NCBI GenBank assembly: GCA_033032865.1
Contig: JAWHQI010000508.1
Coordinates: 186,001-250,000, forward strand
Direction: 5' to 3'
Source of the DNA: Dactylorhiza incarnata
Lineage: Eukaryota > Streptophyta > Magnoliopsida > Asparagales > Orchidaceae
Length of the DNA: 64,000 nucleotides
This document shows, piece after piece, positions 63,358 to 64,000 of the stretch; position 1 is the first letter of the stretch, and each line of letters starts with the position of its first letter. The translations under genes were made by a program, and so were the position numbers. The notes below the pieces were generated by a model. It did no database searches, was not told where the DNA came from, and saw only the letters and a program-made list of their open reading frames with translations.

Positions 63358-64000
63358 TGTTGGATCGGCAGGCACCCTTAGAGGAGGGGGGGGGGGGGGT
63401 GAATAAGGGTTTTATAATATTCTTTTTATGATTGAAAATTCAATACAAAATATTTCATTAAAACATTTTTTATAATCAAAAATAAAATATTCATGAGAAT
63501 AAAGCAAGATGCATGATATTATTTCAATAAGATAATTGATTACAAAACTTGGATTTATAAGATGTTAGAAACCTAGGCAGTGTATAGAAAAATATCTTTT
63601 GGTTTCCATATCAACCCTTCTCCCTAAGGACCGGTTGGTTGTATCCTATCTTTATCTAGATAATACTCGGGCCGCTCCTTAGACTTATTCCCTAGATCTA
63701 GTCGCCAAACTCACAAGGTAAATTCTTCCGTAAGTCACACATGGACCTAGTCACTAACGCGGGCGAATTCCACTACTGTCACACAAAATTAGTCACAAAA
63801 AGGAGAAAATACAAGATAAGAGAAATAAAATTTCTACAGTAAAAAACTATCTATAGAGAAATCTAAAGGCGATGGCGAATGCACAGGAGTGATCGGAGTT
63901 GTACTCACATTAATTCTTCATGTAAAATGAGGGTTGATGAACTCCTCCTGCAAGTTCTCCTTTGTATCATCAAGATTGTTGTAGGAAAAGCTCTGAATGT
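63358..64000 (-). mobile_element. E14: minus-strand Sirevirus-like LTR, runs off the right edge
   Basis: TGTTGGATCGGC, AGGCACCCTTAGAGG and a G13-14 run followed by TGAATAAGGG are the reverse complement of the poly-C/CTCTAAGGG end of E9, E10 and E11. Further right ACCGGTTGG (63630) is the reverse of the CCAACCGGT box, and GGCGAATTCCAC and AGATCTAGTCGCC match E11. The LTR is cut by the window end. Confidence 0.8.

Overview
This window looks like intergenic DNA from a large, repeat-rich flowering-plant nuclear genome. Evidence for this is the density of Ty1/copia and Ty3/gypsy LTR retrotransposons primed by initiator tRNA-Met, an Au-type SINE, an RTE-type LINE end, hAT-like and foldback MITEs and a CACTA terminus. 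I found no intact host gene, rRNA, tRNA or CRISPR array, and I cannot name the species or family. Almost all sequence belongs to nested mobile elements, here labelled E1 to E14 from left to right.

Layout, left half. 1-2040: E1, a minus-strand copia gag remnant with a possible short LTR. 2338-3099 and 13745-15240: two pieces of gypsy family E2; the second carries a 586-bp hAT-like MITE with a perfect 8-bp target site duplication (TSD). 3100-5350: E3, a Sirevirus-like LTR holding an Au SINE, plus decayed gag. 5354-7046 and from 13365: E4, a minus-strand gypsy element. 7052-13359: E5, a minus-strand chromovirus inserted in E4 (TSD GGACT). 15241-19003: AT-rich DNA with three MITE-like inverted repeats and one possible exon relic. 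19004-26543: E6, a decayed short-LTR copia element whose RNase H is split by E7, a 2.9-kb solo LTR (TSD CGTTC).

Layout, right half. 27743-28336: RTE LINE 3' end, minus strand. It is interrupted by E8 (28337-44068), whose 5' LTR is itself interrupted by E9 (28453-36988, TSD GATAT). 44069-47074: relics including a CACTA end. 47075-63357: E10 LTR copies, containing solo LTR E11 (TSD CTTCA) and the minus-strand copia E12 (50003-63121, TSD TTATC). E12's own LTR contains E13 (50538-58170, TSD AAGCC). 63358 to the end: start of a minus-strand LTR, E14.

The most unusual content is in E8, E9 and E13. All have full LTRs, primer sites and gag but no pol. E8 and E13 carry, where pol should be, a second ORF whose proteins are related to each other (both start MAPK, helical core, Pro-rich/acidic part, C-terminal coiled-coil or charged part). 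In E13 this ORF has a canonical 94-bp intron that E8 lacks. In both, the LTR-specific palindrome array recurs just upstream of this ORF, in E8 followed by a TATA box, which suggests an internal promoter. These look like non-autonomous Sirevirus-related elements that must borrow pol from a partner, with a conserved accessory protein of unknown role.
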